A DNA stretch of 64,000 bases from UBA2030 sp049969475 (GTDB taxonomy: Bacteria; Bacteroidota; Bacteroidia; Bacteroidales; TTA-H9). The notes under the pieces are model-generated. The model made no database searches, was not told the origin of the DNA, and saw only the letters and a program-made list of their open reading frames with translations. This document shows positions 36,445-44,858 of this stretch, piece after piece; position 1 is the first letter of the stretch, and every line of letters starts with the position of its first letter. Made by a program: the position numbers and the translations under genes. The DNA is taken from assembly GCA_049969475.1 (NCBI GenBank), contig JBMFOU010000001.1:1-64000 (forward strand), read 5' to 3'.

Positions 36445-38115
36445 ATGAGTCGACGAATTATAAGTTTGATTATTTCTTTGATGGCTTTTGCCTTGATAGT
36501 ACTGCTTGCAATACAGGGCTATTGGATAAGAAGTGCCATTCAGATGAAGGAGACGTTATTTGTTCGGGGAGTCGAGGAAGCCGTTTCTAACGTGGTTCAA
36601 AATCTTGAAAAGCTGGAAGCAACGCGTCGATTGAGAGGATACCGGGAAAGTGCCCGGTTGTATCGAAGAATAGACTCGCTCAACTTTCTGATGGACAAAA
36701 GGTATCGGCATTTGATGGGCATGGAGGATGGCCAGCTGGTGGGTGCTTATCCATCTGCTGCCCGTTCCCGAGGAATTGAATCGCGTTGGCGCACAATCAG
36801 TGATTTTGATTCTACTGCGGTAAAATCTTCTGAAAAATATGAAAGCAATGAAGCAAGTAATGCGGATACTCTCTTAAAGTCTAAATCGGCCTCAAAGCGT
36901 AAAAAGCCTTCCATTGGGCCGGACGAGGACCCGGTATATCAGCGTTTGCAGAAAGCCCGTCAAAGAGCCATTGACGAATTAACCCGTAGAGCTTTGGCAT
37001 ATGATCTGGCAACCCAGAATGTGAGCGAATACGGGGGTAAAGCCCTCGAACGATTACTCAACCCCCGGCTGATTGATTCATTGCTTTCCATCGAATTGGA
37101 ACAGAAAGGTATTCGAACTCTCTATGAATTTGGAGTTTACGATCCTACGGCTGATAGCCTCATCTTTCAGCTTTCGGGCCAATATAGCAAACAGCTTATT
37201 CGGCAAGGATTTGCTATTCAGCTATATCCTAAAACTTTGCGGGAAAGAAAGTTGATTCTCACCGTATATTTTCCCCAGGAACGACGTTTCTTGCTGGGGC
37301 AGGTGCTCTGGATGGTAGTTCTCTCGGCCTTGCTGATTATAGTTATCGTTACCCTTTTTTATAAGACCATTTCCACTATCATTTATCAGAAAAAGCTGGC
37401 AGAGATGAAGAACGATTTCATCAACAACATGACGCATGAATTTAAAACCCCAATATCCACTATATCTCTGGCTTGCGAAGCATTAAAAGACAAAGACGTT
37501 GTAAAAAATCCTCAAATAGCTGAATCTTATATCAACATAATTACGGAAGAGAACCGCCGACTGGGCCAGATGGCTGAAAAGATTCTGCAAGCCTCGATAC
37601 TGGAACGCAAAAAACTCAATCTTAAGCTGGAATCCTGCGACATGCACGAGATTTTGGCATCAGCCCTACAGAAAGTAGCCCTCCATGTAGAAAAAGCCGG
37701 TGGCAGTATCCATCTTACGACCGAAGCTCAGCAGCACATCCTTACAGGAGACCGTCTCCATCTTCTTTCCGTTGCCCTCAACTTGCTCGACAACGCCATC
37801 AAATATTCACCCAAATCTCCTCTGATTCATATACGCACTTACAACAAGGGTTTGAATTTTTGTTTCGATTGCAAGGACAACGGGATTGGCATAAGCCGTG
37901 AGGAGCAGCAAAGAATTTTTGACAAGTTGTATCGGGTGCCCACGGGTGATATTCATAATGTTAAAGGCTTCGGATTGGGGCTGAGCTACGTGAAAACTAT
38001 TGTAGAAGCCCATGGAGGGAAAGTAACCGTTAAAAGTGAACCCCAGAAAGGAAGTACCTTCACCGTTTGTCTTCCTCTGAATTCGCCTGAATTTGCAACC
38101 GCGAAAAATGTTTAA
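36445..38115 (+). CDS. Sensor histidine kinase
   Basis: 556 residues. Two transmembrane helices (about 5-25 and 287-308) flank an extracytoplasmic sensor region with no recognised domain and a low-complexity Ser/Lys/Arg part near residue 130-155. The kinase core has the phospho-acceptor His331 in NNMTHEFKTPIS, the N box LLDNAIKYSPK, the G1 block DNGIGISREEQQRIFDKLYR and G2 GFGLGLSYVKTIVEAHGG. It pairs with the OmpR-type regulator 27 bases downstream. The signal is unknown. Confidence 0.92.
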   Translation: MSRRIISLIISLMAFALIVLLAIQGYWIRSAIQMKETLFVRGVEEAVSNVVQNLEKLEATRRLRGYRESARLYRRIDSLNFLMDKRYRHLMGMEDGQLVGAYPSAARSRGIESRWRTISDFDSTAVKSSEKYESNEASNADTLLKSKSASKRKKPSIGPDEDPVYQRLQKARQRAIDELTRRALAYDLATQNVSEYGGKALERLLNPRLIDSLLSIELEQKGIRTLYEFGVYDPTADSLIFQLSGQYSKQLIRQGFAIQLYPKTLRERKLILTVYFPQERRFLLGQVLWMVVLSALLIIVIVTLFYKTISTIIYQKKLAEMKNDFINNMTHEFKTPISTISLACEALKDKDVVKNPQIAESYINIITEENRRLGQMAEKILQASILERKKLNLKLESCDMHEILASALQKVALHVEKAGGSIHLTTEAQQHILTGDRLHLLSVALNLLDNAIKYSPKSPLIHIRTYNKGLNFCFDCKDNGIGISREEQQRIFDKLYRVPTGDIHNVKGFGLGLSYVKTIVEAHGGKVTVKSEPQKGSTFTVCLPLNSPEFATAKNV

Positions 38116-38142
38116 ATTTGTGAAAGTTAAAACCTGCAGGCT

Positions 38143-38847
38143 ATGAAACTGCGTATTTTGCTTGCCGAAGACGATAAGAATCTGGGAATGGTTTTAAAAA
38201 CCTTTCTTGAGGCCAAGGGATATTATGTAACCTTATGTGCCGATGGTGAGGAGGCACTGCAGGGGTTTTATTCTGCGCCCTACGATTTTTGTATTTTTGA
38301 TGTGATGATGCCGGTGAAGGATGGCTTTACACTGGCCCGTCAGATTCGTAAAACCGATAAAAAAATTCCTATTCTTTTTCTCACGGCCAAGGCATTGCCC
38401 GAAGACAAACTCAAAGGCTTTAATGCCGGCGCCGATGATTATCTGACCAAGCCTTTCTCTATGGAAGAACTATTGGCCCGAATTAAGGCCATCGTTCGTA
38501 GAGCCGGTTCCACAACTGAAGAGTTTCCTCATCAGATTTATTCTTTGGGCAATTACATTTTCGATTACACAGCTCAGTTGCTACGTCTAGGCGACAAAGA
38601 GCAGAAGCTTACCTCAAAGGAAGCTAACATTATGAAAATTCTGGCCGACAACCCCAACGAGGTGGTAGATCGGACGGTCATACTTCGTACAGTGTGGGAT
38701 TCTGATTCCTATTTCAATGCCCGGAGTATGGATGTATATCTATCGCGGCTGCGAAAATACCTGCAGCATGACCCTAATGTTCAGATTATTAATATTCATG
38801 GGGTGGGTTTCAAACTCGTGGTGCCCATAAATCCGGAAGAGTTGTGA
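38143..38847 (+). CDS. OmpR/PhoB-family response regulator
   Basis: 234 residues. Receiver domain with acidic pair ED/D near residues 9-11, phospho-acceptor Asp53 in CIFDVMMPVKDG, and Lys in DDYLTKPFSMEELLARI; then a winged-helix DNA-binding domain (LTSKEANIMKILADNPNEVVDR, SMDVYLSRLRKYL, IINIHGVGFKLVV). Cognate partner of the upstream kinase. Confidence 0.94.
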   Translation: MKLRILLAEDDKNLGMVLKTFLEAKGYYVTLCADGEEALQGFYSAPYDFCIFDVMMPVKDGFTLARQIRKTDKKIPILFLTAKALPEDKLKGFNAGADDYLTKPFSMEELLARIKAIVRRAGSTTEEFPHQIYSLGNYIFDYTAQLLRLGDKEQKLTSKEANIMKILADNPNEVVDRTVILRTVWDSDSYFNARSMDVYLSRLRKYLQHDPNVQIINIHGVGFKLVVPINPEEL

Positions 38848-39547
38848 TGGAGCAGAACCTACCCTCCTTGCCCATGCGTTGAATCCATATTGCTGGGAAT
38901 CTGTGATTATTATGTTCCTGTTACTTTTGATAATAGCTTTAAGTTATCATTATCAGGAGATTATAAGTTCTGGACAGGACATTCTTTCCGGGCAGTGATT
39001 GCTAGGAAGTCTTTCTGCCCTTTACACCCTCGTCTGAGTGCCCATCTTTAAATAAAAATTATTGATAATTAGCCTGTAGCAATATCGGCGAATAAATGGA
39101 TATTGTGAAGACGGAGTCGGAAATGGGTGCTTGCTGTTCTCAAATCTCCGATCCTGCTTTGGCAGATGGGAATATAGGGTGTATTGTCTTTGAAATTAGT
39201 TTAAATCCTTCCACAGGAGAGTAAATCATGGTATTGTGGAATTGAAAGTTATGGCGGTGTATGGACGGGTTTTTCAAATTGTATATCTCCATTGTGCTGA
39301 ATTCAGAGTATATGCCCCCCTTAGGCCCTTATCTTTGCTCTTGAAGCCCCATCGATAATCAGGGTTTTGGAAAACCTGAAAAGGATTATTATTCACCTTG
39401 CAAGCGAAGCGTTTGGCTTATCTACCAGCACCTCCTTTGTGCTCTCCCGTGCTCCCGATAGGCCCAAACACCTCAGGGTGGCCAAAGGCAGCTTATTTTA
39501 TATGGTGCAGATGGAGAAAGAGTTTTAGCAGGAAAGAACGTCTGCCT
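38848..39547. other. 700-base stretch without recognised gene
   Basis: Between the response regulator and the tRNA-Arg terminator. All frames are short or interrupted and none resembles a protein family. The region is long for this gene-dense chromosome and could hold an unrecognised RNA or a decayed gene; I see no clear terminator for the two-component pair in it. Confidence 0.5.
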
Positions 39548-39582
39548 AAAAAAAACGCTGTATGTTTCGTTGACATGCAGCG
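39548..39582 (-). terminator. Terminator after tRNA-Arg
   Basis: Minus-strand stem CGCTGCATGT / ACATACAGCG with one C-A mismatch and a 7-base loop, followed by eight T residues. Confidence 0.8.
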
Positions 39583-39592
39583 CACGGGGTTG

Positions 39593-39664
39593 TGGCCCCA
39601 CCAGGAATCGAACCTGGATTTAAAGTTTAGGAAACTTCCGTTCTATCCATTGAACTATAGGGCC
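39593..39664 (-). tRNA. tRNA-Arg (anticodon CCT)
   Basis: 72 bases on the minus strand. Acceptor GGCCCTA / TGGGGCC, D-arm GTTC/GAAC, anticodon stem GAAGT/ACTTT around TTCCTAA (anticodon CCT, codon AGG), T-arm CCAGG-TTCGATT-CCTGG, discriminator A. CCA not encoded. Confidence 0.94.
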
Positions 39665-39679
39665 TCCCTTAAGGGAGCG

Positions 39680-39711
39680 CAAAATTAAGCACAATTGCTG
39701 AAACCGCCAAA
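39680..39711 (-). promoter_or_regulatory. Promoter of tRNA-Arg
   Basis: Minus-strand TTTG at 39708-39711, 20-base spacer, TAATTTTG at 39680-39687. A perfect palindrome CTCCCTTAAGGGAG (39664-39677) lies between promoter and tRNA. Confidence 0.7.
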
Positions 39712-39773
39712 TATCAGGTTTTGGGGGAAGCCTGGTTAGAAATAAGTTAAACCAGATGAACAGATTTGTTGGG

Positions 39774-40958
39774 TCAATTTATCCAAAACCGGGCTTGTCC
39801 TAAAGTTTTTCCCATCGCTCCTACCAGGCGCAGGATATAAATACCTGAGGATAAATTCGAAATGTCAACTCTGCCGGCTGGATCAGGAAAAGATTCCCGA
39901 ATTTTCCCATCCATTCCGATAATTTCGCATCGCTGAATTTTTTCAGGCACAGGAAGGAAAAACAATTGGCCTGTCGTGGGAAGGGTCCACAGCACAAGCT
40001 CCTCTTTTTGGGGTTTGGGTCCCAAACCAGCGGAGGAAGGAAAACGAAATTCATATAGCCATCCTGATGCCCCACTGTTGCCTTCTTCAGTCATCAGGAT
40101 TTTATCAGCCCCCCAAAAGTCTATCGCTTCGTTTTGGCCCGGTAGCGGATTGAAGTACCAGGTGGTTATATGTCCTTCGAAAAAGTGATCGGAGGGATAG
40201 TCAGTGAAACCAAGCAGGCGGTTATGAGTGAGAAGGTACAAAACCCCGGTATGGCGATTATAGGCGGCAGAAGTAACCCGATCGTTTTCTGCATTGTTTC
40301 CTAAAAAAAGGGTGGCTTGGGGTTCCAACTGATATATCCCAGGAATAGCAGGCACCTTATACATTTTACAGAGGCCTGCAAAAGGACTGCTACGGTCTTT
40401 GGTGAAAAGGTACAAATAGCCCTCCCTCCAAACAATAGCTTCTACATCGAAATTTTTTTCAGCTGAAGGAGGAGGAAAAGCGGTTTGATCTGCGTATGAT
40501 AGCTCTATAATTTCTGGTGAAACCACTGATCCAGCAATGTTGTCGGGGTCGGATATGCGAAGGATACGCAGGTCGGTGCGGGTATTGTTGTTATTCCCCA
40601 GGTCGGCAATGTAAATGTTACCATCTTCGTCGGTAGTCAGATCTTCCCAGTCGATATTGGCATATCCGGCGATGGACAGGGTTCGGCAAAGATTTCCGAG
40701 GGTATCGAAGGCAAAAAGCTGAGCCGTGTTATTAGCATCGTTGTGCGACCAAAAAAGATTGGGACCAGCCACCACCAAACCAGAGCTTTCGCGGAGTTGG
40801 TTAGGCAATAGGCAGATTTTTCTTAGGTTTTCTCCGGCGCCCGTCTGTCCATCGCACGATAGGGCCAAAGCTCCTATCCATACAATCAAAAGCCAGGGCC
40901 GGCAAAACAGCGTAATAATTTTCCTCAAATATTTATAACTTATGGGTAAAACTTGCAT
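39774..40958 (-). CDS. Secreted beta-propeller-like protein with C-terminal T9SS-type sorting domain
   Basis: 394 residues. An N-terminal hydrophobic segment ends near ALALSCDG (possible signal/lipobox after a long basic lead). The middle has propeller-like repeats (GLVVAGPNLFWSHNDANNTAQLFAFD, EDGNIYIADLGNNNNTRTD, REGYLYLFTKDRS). The last ~75 residues have the shape of a type A T9SS sorting domain (CEIIGMDGKIRESF, VDISNLSSGIYILRLV), though the usual basic tail is replaced by ARFWIN. Function otherwise unknown. Confidence 0.72.
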   Translation of the reverse strand: MQVLPISYKYLRKIITLFCRPWLLIVWIGALALSCDGQTGAGENLRKICLLPNQLRESSGLVVAGPNLFWSHNDANNTAQLFAFDTLGNLCRTLSIAGYANIDWEDLTTDEDGNIYIADLGNNNNTRTDLRILRISDPDNIAGSVVSPEIIELSYADQTAFPPPSAEKNFDVEAIVWREGYLYLFTKDRSSPFAGLCKMYKVPAIPGIYQLEPQATLFLGNNAENDRVTSAAYNRHTGVLYLLTHNRLLGFTDYPSDHFFEGHITTWYFNPLPGQNEAIDFWGADKILMTEEGNSGASGWLYEFRFPSSAGLGPKPQKEELVLWTLPTTGQLFFLPVPEKIQRCEIIGMDGKIRESFPDPAGRVDISNLSSGIYILRLVGAMGKTLGQARFWIN

Positions 40959-41023
40959 GGATTGAGATTGTTGTTAGGGGTTGTTTTGGGTTATTTCCCG
41001 CCACATAGGCAGTACTAGTTTTG

Positions 41024-41212
41024 GGGTTTGGAGTTCAGAGTTTGGAGTTCAGAGTTTGGAGTTCAGAGTTTGGAGTTCAGAGTTTGGAGTTCGGAGTTTG
41101 GAGTTTGGAGTTCGGAGTTTGGAGTTCGGAGTTTGGAGTTCGGAGTTTGTGAGTTCAGCGTTTTGAGTTTTGAGTTCGGAGTTTTTGAGTTCGGAGTTTT
41201 GAGTTCAGAGTT
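41024..41212. repeat. Tandem repeat array, 14-base unit (7-base half unit)
   Basis: Near-perfect direct repeats of AGTTTGGAGTTCAG / AGTTTGGAGTTCGG from about 41026 to 41148, each unit made of two heptads AGTTYRG-like, then a degenerate tail to 41212 with inserted T or G residues. Lies between the stop of the unknown membrane protein and the start of the T9SS-type protein, both minus strand. The 14-base period is not a multiple of three, so it is not a coding repeat. Confidence 0.9.
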
Positions 41213-41213
41213 G

Positions 41214-42680
41214 TTATGGGTTATATTCCTCTACATCGGCTATTCCTTTACGGTTGAGTACCAGGCGATATCTTTTGTATTGGGTGCCGTCCTGGTTCCG
41301 AAGTTCGAGAATTAGGTTGATATAGTACATGCGGTCGGCTCGTATGATATCATAGCCTTTGTCTTCGTCGGGAACATAAAGGGGCACCACAGGATTATCC
41401 ATCTTCGAGAGGAAGCTGCTCACATTGAGCCGGATAATTTCATGAATGCCATTATGGAAGTAAGGACCACTTTGGTCTAAATTTTTTCGGAATACCCTGA
41501 TTCTGCGGCGCATGAGAATAATTTTCTCAGTGTCGTATCGGTTATTGGCTTCTAGAATGGGCGAACGGTCGCGGATGCGATGAATGGGGTCGGGTATTTT
41601 TTCGTCAGGGATAAAATCCATGGCTTCCTTTGAGTATCCTATATAGGTATCACCCAAAGTGATTTTCGTCTTATGGTCGAACAAGCGGCTTCCCAATTTA
41701 TGCGCAAAGTAATAACGTCCAAGTTCCTTCAAACGGTCTTTAAGCATATAGCTCACTACAAGGGCTACAAAGAGGGGCATAGTAAAATTTCCATACTTCT
41801 GCTGAAACGAAAAAGCTACCGCTGTGGCAAAAATCATGGAAAGACCGGCAGCAAGACTGAGATAAATCTGCTCTATAAAAACAGCATCACGTTTTTTATG
41901 ACCTGTAAGGAAAAGCTCGCTTTCGGCAAACTTTTTCAACAAGGTAAAGCGAAAGACCAGATCGCGTGACTTGTGTTTGGCGTTTTTTTCGATGACCGGA
42001 TATCCTTTCTCGCGTTTGTATTGAATTTCAGCCTTGGCCAATCCCAAAATTTTCTTCTGCCAGGCTTTGGGAATATCGCCTTTTAGGTTTTTTAATCCCT
42101 CGATGAGTTTAAACAGATGATTTTCAACGATGTTACTTAGAAATTCATCTCCAAAACGATAGTAGTTGAGTTGTTCTTCAGAGAGGGTCGGGGCATTGAT
42201 AATATGACGCAGTTCACGATAGCGGGCAACAATGTTGGAGCAATTAGTACAGAAAGCCTCGATAAGGTTTCCGGTATCCTCTGGCAGTTTTTCTTCCAGG
42301 ATATGCCTGATTTCTTCCCTTATAGCGCTTTTGACAATGGAAAGAAACATTTTGATGTGATATTCGTAGGCAGCTGCGTTCTGCCGGGTAGGCCGGGAGG
42401 CCATGTTAGAGAAAGCTTCTTTAAGAAAAGCCAAGGGTGAGTTTTCGCCCTGAGCAATGTCGCGAAGCAGATAAACCGGGGTAATCAGCCGTATGTTGGT
42501 CTTCAGGTCGCGGTAAAAGTCCTGCTTAGTGTAAGTCTGGCGTGTAATATCCAGCGCTGAAGGAACGAAAATCCAGCAGTTTACCGCAAAGTTGTTTTTA
42601 TTGATTTTGCGGCGGGCTCTATAGCCAAGTTTGAGTTCGATAGAGTATTTGTCGTGTATCTTTAATTGCTCTTCTATCAT
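41214..42680 (-). CDS. Uncharacterised membrane protein at the end of the phosphate-related gene series
   Basis: 488 residues; no named family recognised. The N-terminal ~60 residues form a compact beta region (YSIELKLGYRARRKINKNNFAVNCWIFVP). A helical middle (about 90-260) is charged. Two adjacent transmembrane helices lie at about 275-312 (AAGLSMIFATAVAFSF; MPLFVALVVSYML). The C-terminal part has repeated arginines (ILMRRRIRVFRKNLD) and beta strands (MYYINLILELRN, YKRYRLVLNRKGIADVEEY). It follows the SLC13 permease by 14 bases, implying co-expression; the stop codon abuts the repeat array. Confidence 0.7.
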   Translation of the reverse strand: MIEEQLKIHDKYSIELKLGYRARRKINKNNFAVNCWIFVPSALDITRQTYTKQDFYRDLKTNIRLITPVYLLRDIAQGENSPLAFLKEAFSNMASRPTRQNAAAYEYHIKMFLSIVKSAIREEIRHILEEKLPEDTGNLIEAFCTNCSNIVARYRELRHIINAPTLSEEQLNYYRFGDEFLSNIVENHLFKLIEGLKNLKGDIPKAWQKKILGLAKAEIQYKREKGYPVIEKNAKHKSRDLVFRFTLLKKFAESELFLTGHKKRDAVFIEQIYLSLAAGLSMIFATAVAFSFQQKYGNFTMPLFVALVVSYMLKDRLKELGRYYFAHKLGSRLFDHKTKITLGDTYIGYSKEAMDFIPDEKIPDPIHRIRDRSPILEANNRYDTEKIILMRRRIRVFRKNLDQSGPYFHNGIHEIIRLNVSSFLSKMDNPVVPLYVPDEDKGYDIIRADRMYYINLILELRNQDGTQYKRYRLVLNRKGIADVEEYNP

Positions 42681-42694
42681 ACTAAGCCATGTGT

Positions 42695-44302
42695 TTAAAA
42701 AAGTCCAAAGACACCCTGGGGAGTGATACCCAGCAAGCGGAACCAGGTTTCACCTGCAACCACATTGAGCAACCAGGCTATAACCATTAATGTAAACCCA
42801 AAGCGGAAGGTATCGGTGAGCGAGTAGTGACCAGTTTCATACAACAATGCTGCAGGTTTCGAGTTGAAAGGCAAAACATACACATGCTCAATCATGAACG
42901 CAACTGGCAAAGCCAGGCTCAGGGGATAGAAGCCGAAGCGAGATGCCACCCCCAGGGCAATAGGTACAAAAATCATGGCACGCATCGTCTTCGACTGGAA
43001 AAGAAGGGCGCTGAATATCATCAGCGCTGTGAGCAAGAGATAAAGAAGCCAGAAAGGCGTTTGATTGCCAATGCCCAGGTGGTCGAAAAATGCATTAACC
43101 ATAATAGAGGGAAGATCTGTTGCAGCGAGTCCAGCACCCAGGGTATAAGCTCCAGCTGAGAATAGCATGAGGTGCCAGGGAATGTCCACCTCGTTCCACT
43201 GGATGATGCCGATACCAGGCAGCAAAGCTACGATGCCTCCCAGAAAGGCTACGGCGGTAGGACTTATGCCATGCCATCGGTCGGTGCTCCAGAGCATGAG
43301 AATGAGGGCAAATAACACAATGGCTTTGTATTCGGTAAAAGTTAAAGGTCCCATCTTGTTTAGTTCGTGCCGCAGTCGCTCCATCCCTCCTTCAATCTGG
43401 GGCAGACGTTCTTCGGGTTTTAATGGGAAAAAGACCCGCATGGCCAGAATGTAGCCAAGCAACATAAGAATGATTGCCATAGGAAACATAGCCATCAGCC
43501 AGTCGCTGAAAAACACCTGGGTTCCAGTGGCACCGGCAATAAGTGTAATGGCTAGCAGATTGGCTCCTGAACCTGTCAGAAAACCACTTGCTCCCAAATT
43601 GATATACAGCAGATTTTGCAATACAACGCTTCGGCCGAAATTGTTGCGATTTTCGCTGCCACTGGCTCCATAAATGGCCGCTACTACCATAAAAATGGGC
43701 AGCAAAATGGCGGCTTTGGCTGTAGTAGCCGAGATAAAGGCTGAGAGCACCAGGTTAATAACCAAAAAACTGAGAAAAATGGAGGCTGCGTTTTTCCCGA
43801 AGCGGACTAAAAACCAAAGGGCAAATCGTTTGGCCAGCCCGGTGGCTACCAACATGCTGGCCAGCACAAACGACATAATGTTAAGCCACATAACCGGATG
43901 TCCCAGTTGGGCAAAGGCCTCTTTTTCGGATAAGACCCCCGTAAGTACCAGAGCTATAATTAGAATGAGAGAGGTAAGATAGTTGGGGATGGCTTCAGTT
44001 ATCCATAGAATGAGGCTACTGACGAAAATAGCCAGCATCCAACGATTGCTTTGGATAAAGGCAGCTTCGCCTATTTTGTCGAAAACCTTACGTGCTTCGG
44101 ATGAAAGCTGGTCAGGATTAATGCTTTGTAGAAACGGAGGGTGAAGAAAAAATCCCAGTAGTAAGAATGCACCCAGGGCGAGCCAGGGACCTATGTTAGC
44201 GAGCCATTTTTCGAAACCACTTTTAGTCCGCTTTGGTAATTTCTCAATGCGGTACTGATGCATCTCGAGGGGGTCAGTCATATTCCTAAGGTTTTGGGCC
44301 AT
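42695..44302 (-). CDS. SLC13/DASS family sodium:anion symporter
   Basis: 535 residues with about 11-12 helices. Family marks: SSLILWITEAIPNYLTSLILI, the SNT-like ISATTAKAAILLPI, a second half with GAYTLGAGLAATDLP and FQSKTMRAMIFVPIALGVA. Members move di/tricarboxylates, sulphate or phosphate with Na+. The substrate cannot be read; position in a phosphate-type gene series makes phosphate or another small anion plausible. An in-frame ATG seven codons later is an alternative start. Confidence 0.85.
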   Translation of the reverse strand: MAQNLRNMTDPLEMHQYRIEKLPKRTKSGFEKWLANIGPWLALGAFLLLGFFLHPPFLQSINPDQLSSEARKVFDKIGEAAFIQSNRWMLAIFVSSLILWITEAIPNYLTSLILIIALVLTGVLSEKEAFAQLGHPVMWLNIMSFVLASMLVATGLAKRFALWFLVRFGKNAASIFLSFLVINLVLSAFISATTAKAAILLPIFMVVAAIYGASGSENRNNFGRSVVLQNLLYINLGASGFLTGSGANLLAITLIAGATGTQVFFSDWLMAMFPMAIILMLLGYILAMRVFFPLKPEERLPQIEGGMERLRHELNKMGPLTFTEYKAIVLFALILMLWSTDRWHGISPTAVAFLGGIVALLPGIGIIQWNEVDIPWHLMLFSAGAYTLGAGLAATDLPSIMVNAFFDHLGIGNQTPFWLLYLLLTALMIFSALLFQSKTMRAMIFVPIALGVASRFGFYPLSLALPVAFMIEHVYVLPFNSKPAALLYETGHYSLTDTFRFGFTLMVIAWLLNVVAGETWFRLLGITPQGVFGLF

Positions 44303-44332
44303 AAATGACAGGACAAGGTATTGTATTGAAAG

Positions 44333-44357
44333 AGCCCGGGCAGAGCCTGTCCGGGCT
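44333..44357 (-). terminator. Hairpin between the CYTH and SLC13 genes (attenuator or weak terminator)
   Basis: Eleven-pair GC-rich stem AGCCCGGACAG / CTGCCCGGGCT on the minus strand with a 3-base loop, followed by CTTTCAATAC. No proper T-run, so it may reduce rather than end transcription into the SLC13 gene. Confidence 0.4.
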
Positions 44358-44386
44358 ACTAAAGTAGTGCGAATCGGGGAAGGTGC

Positions 44387-44854
44387 TTACCAGCGGGTAT
44401 AAGGGTTTTTCATCAGCATGGAATTGTAATAGCGGGGATCACCTGTGACTTCCTCGCCCAACCAGTCGGGTTTGGCAAAGGGAGTATCTTCCGAAGGAAT
44501 CTCTATTTCAGCCAGAATCAGGCCTTCGTTTTCGCCGTGAAACTCGTCTACTTCAAAGGCCAGATCTCCGTTTTTAATCACATGCCTCACTTTGTCGATA
44601 ACGCCGGGTTCGCAGATCTTTAGCAAAGCATCGGCTTCCTCCACGCTGATTTCCTTTTCCCACTCAAAGCGGCTGGCTCCTGATTGGCTGCCAATACCCT
44701 TGACGGTAATATATCCTTTGTTTCCTTTGATGCGTATTCTTACCGTACGTTCGGGAACAGAAGATAGGTATCCCTGAACAATGCGGGTAGAATGCACTAC
44801 ATAGGGCCTGAAATCGCCCTTTACCAAAAATTTTCTTTCGATCTCTTGTGCCAT
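44387..44854 (-). CDS. CYTH domain protein (triphosphate tunnel metalloenzyme family)
   Basis: 155 residues, a complete single CYTH domain. It begins with the signature ExExK (EIERKFLV, residues 4-8) and continues with VRIRIKGNKGYITVK, RFEWEKEISVEEADALL, VRHVIKNGDLAFEVDEF and ILAEIEIPSED, the alternating charged strands that line the tunnel. Short bacterial members of this type hydrolyse inorganic tripolyphosphate; others are class IV adenylate cyclases. In this phosphate-related series a polyphosphate/triphosphate role is more likely. Four bases separate it from the gene before. Confidence 0.9.
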   Translation of the reverse strand: MAQEIERKFLVKGDFRPYVVHSTRIVQGYLSSVPERTVRIRIKGNKGYITVKGIGSQSGASRFEWEKEISVEEADALLKICEPGVIDKVRHVIKNGDLAFEVDEFHGENEGLILAEIEIPSEDTPFAKPDWLGEEVTGDPRYYNSMLMKNPYTRW

Positions 44855-44858
44855 ACTT

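Noticed and set aside
39398..39688. Plus-strand open frame before and across tRNA-Arg
   Set aside because: It reads through the antisense of the tRNA gene and its terminator.
41024..41212. Repeat array as a CRISPR
   Set aside because: Units are 14 bases, contiguous, with no unique spacers and no cas genes nearby.
41028..41315. Plus-strand open frame with repeating EFGVQSLEF/RVWSSEFGV residues
   Set aside because: It is produced by the 14-base DNA repeat read in all frames and runs into the antisense of the next gene.
44333..44357. Hairpin as a full Rho-independent terminator
   Set aside because: No T-run follows it, so it is listed as an attenuator or weak terminator only.
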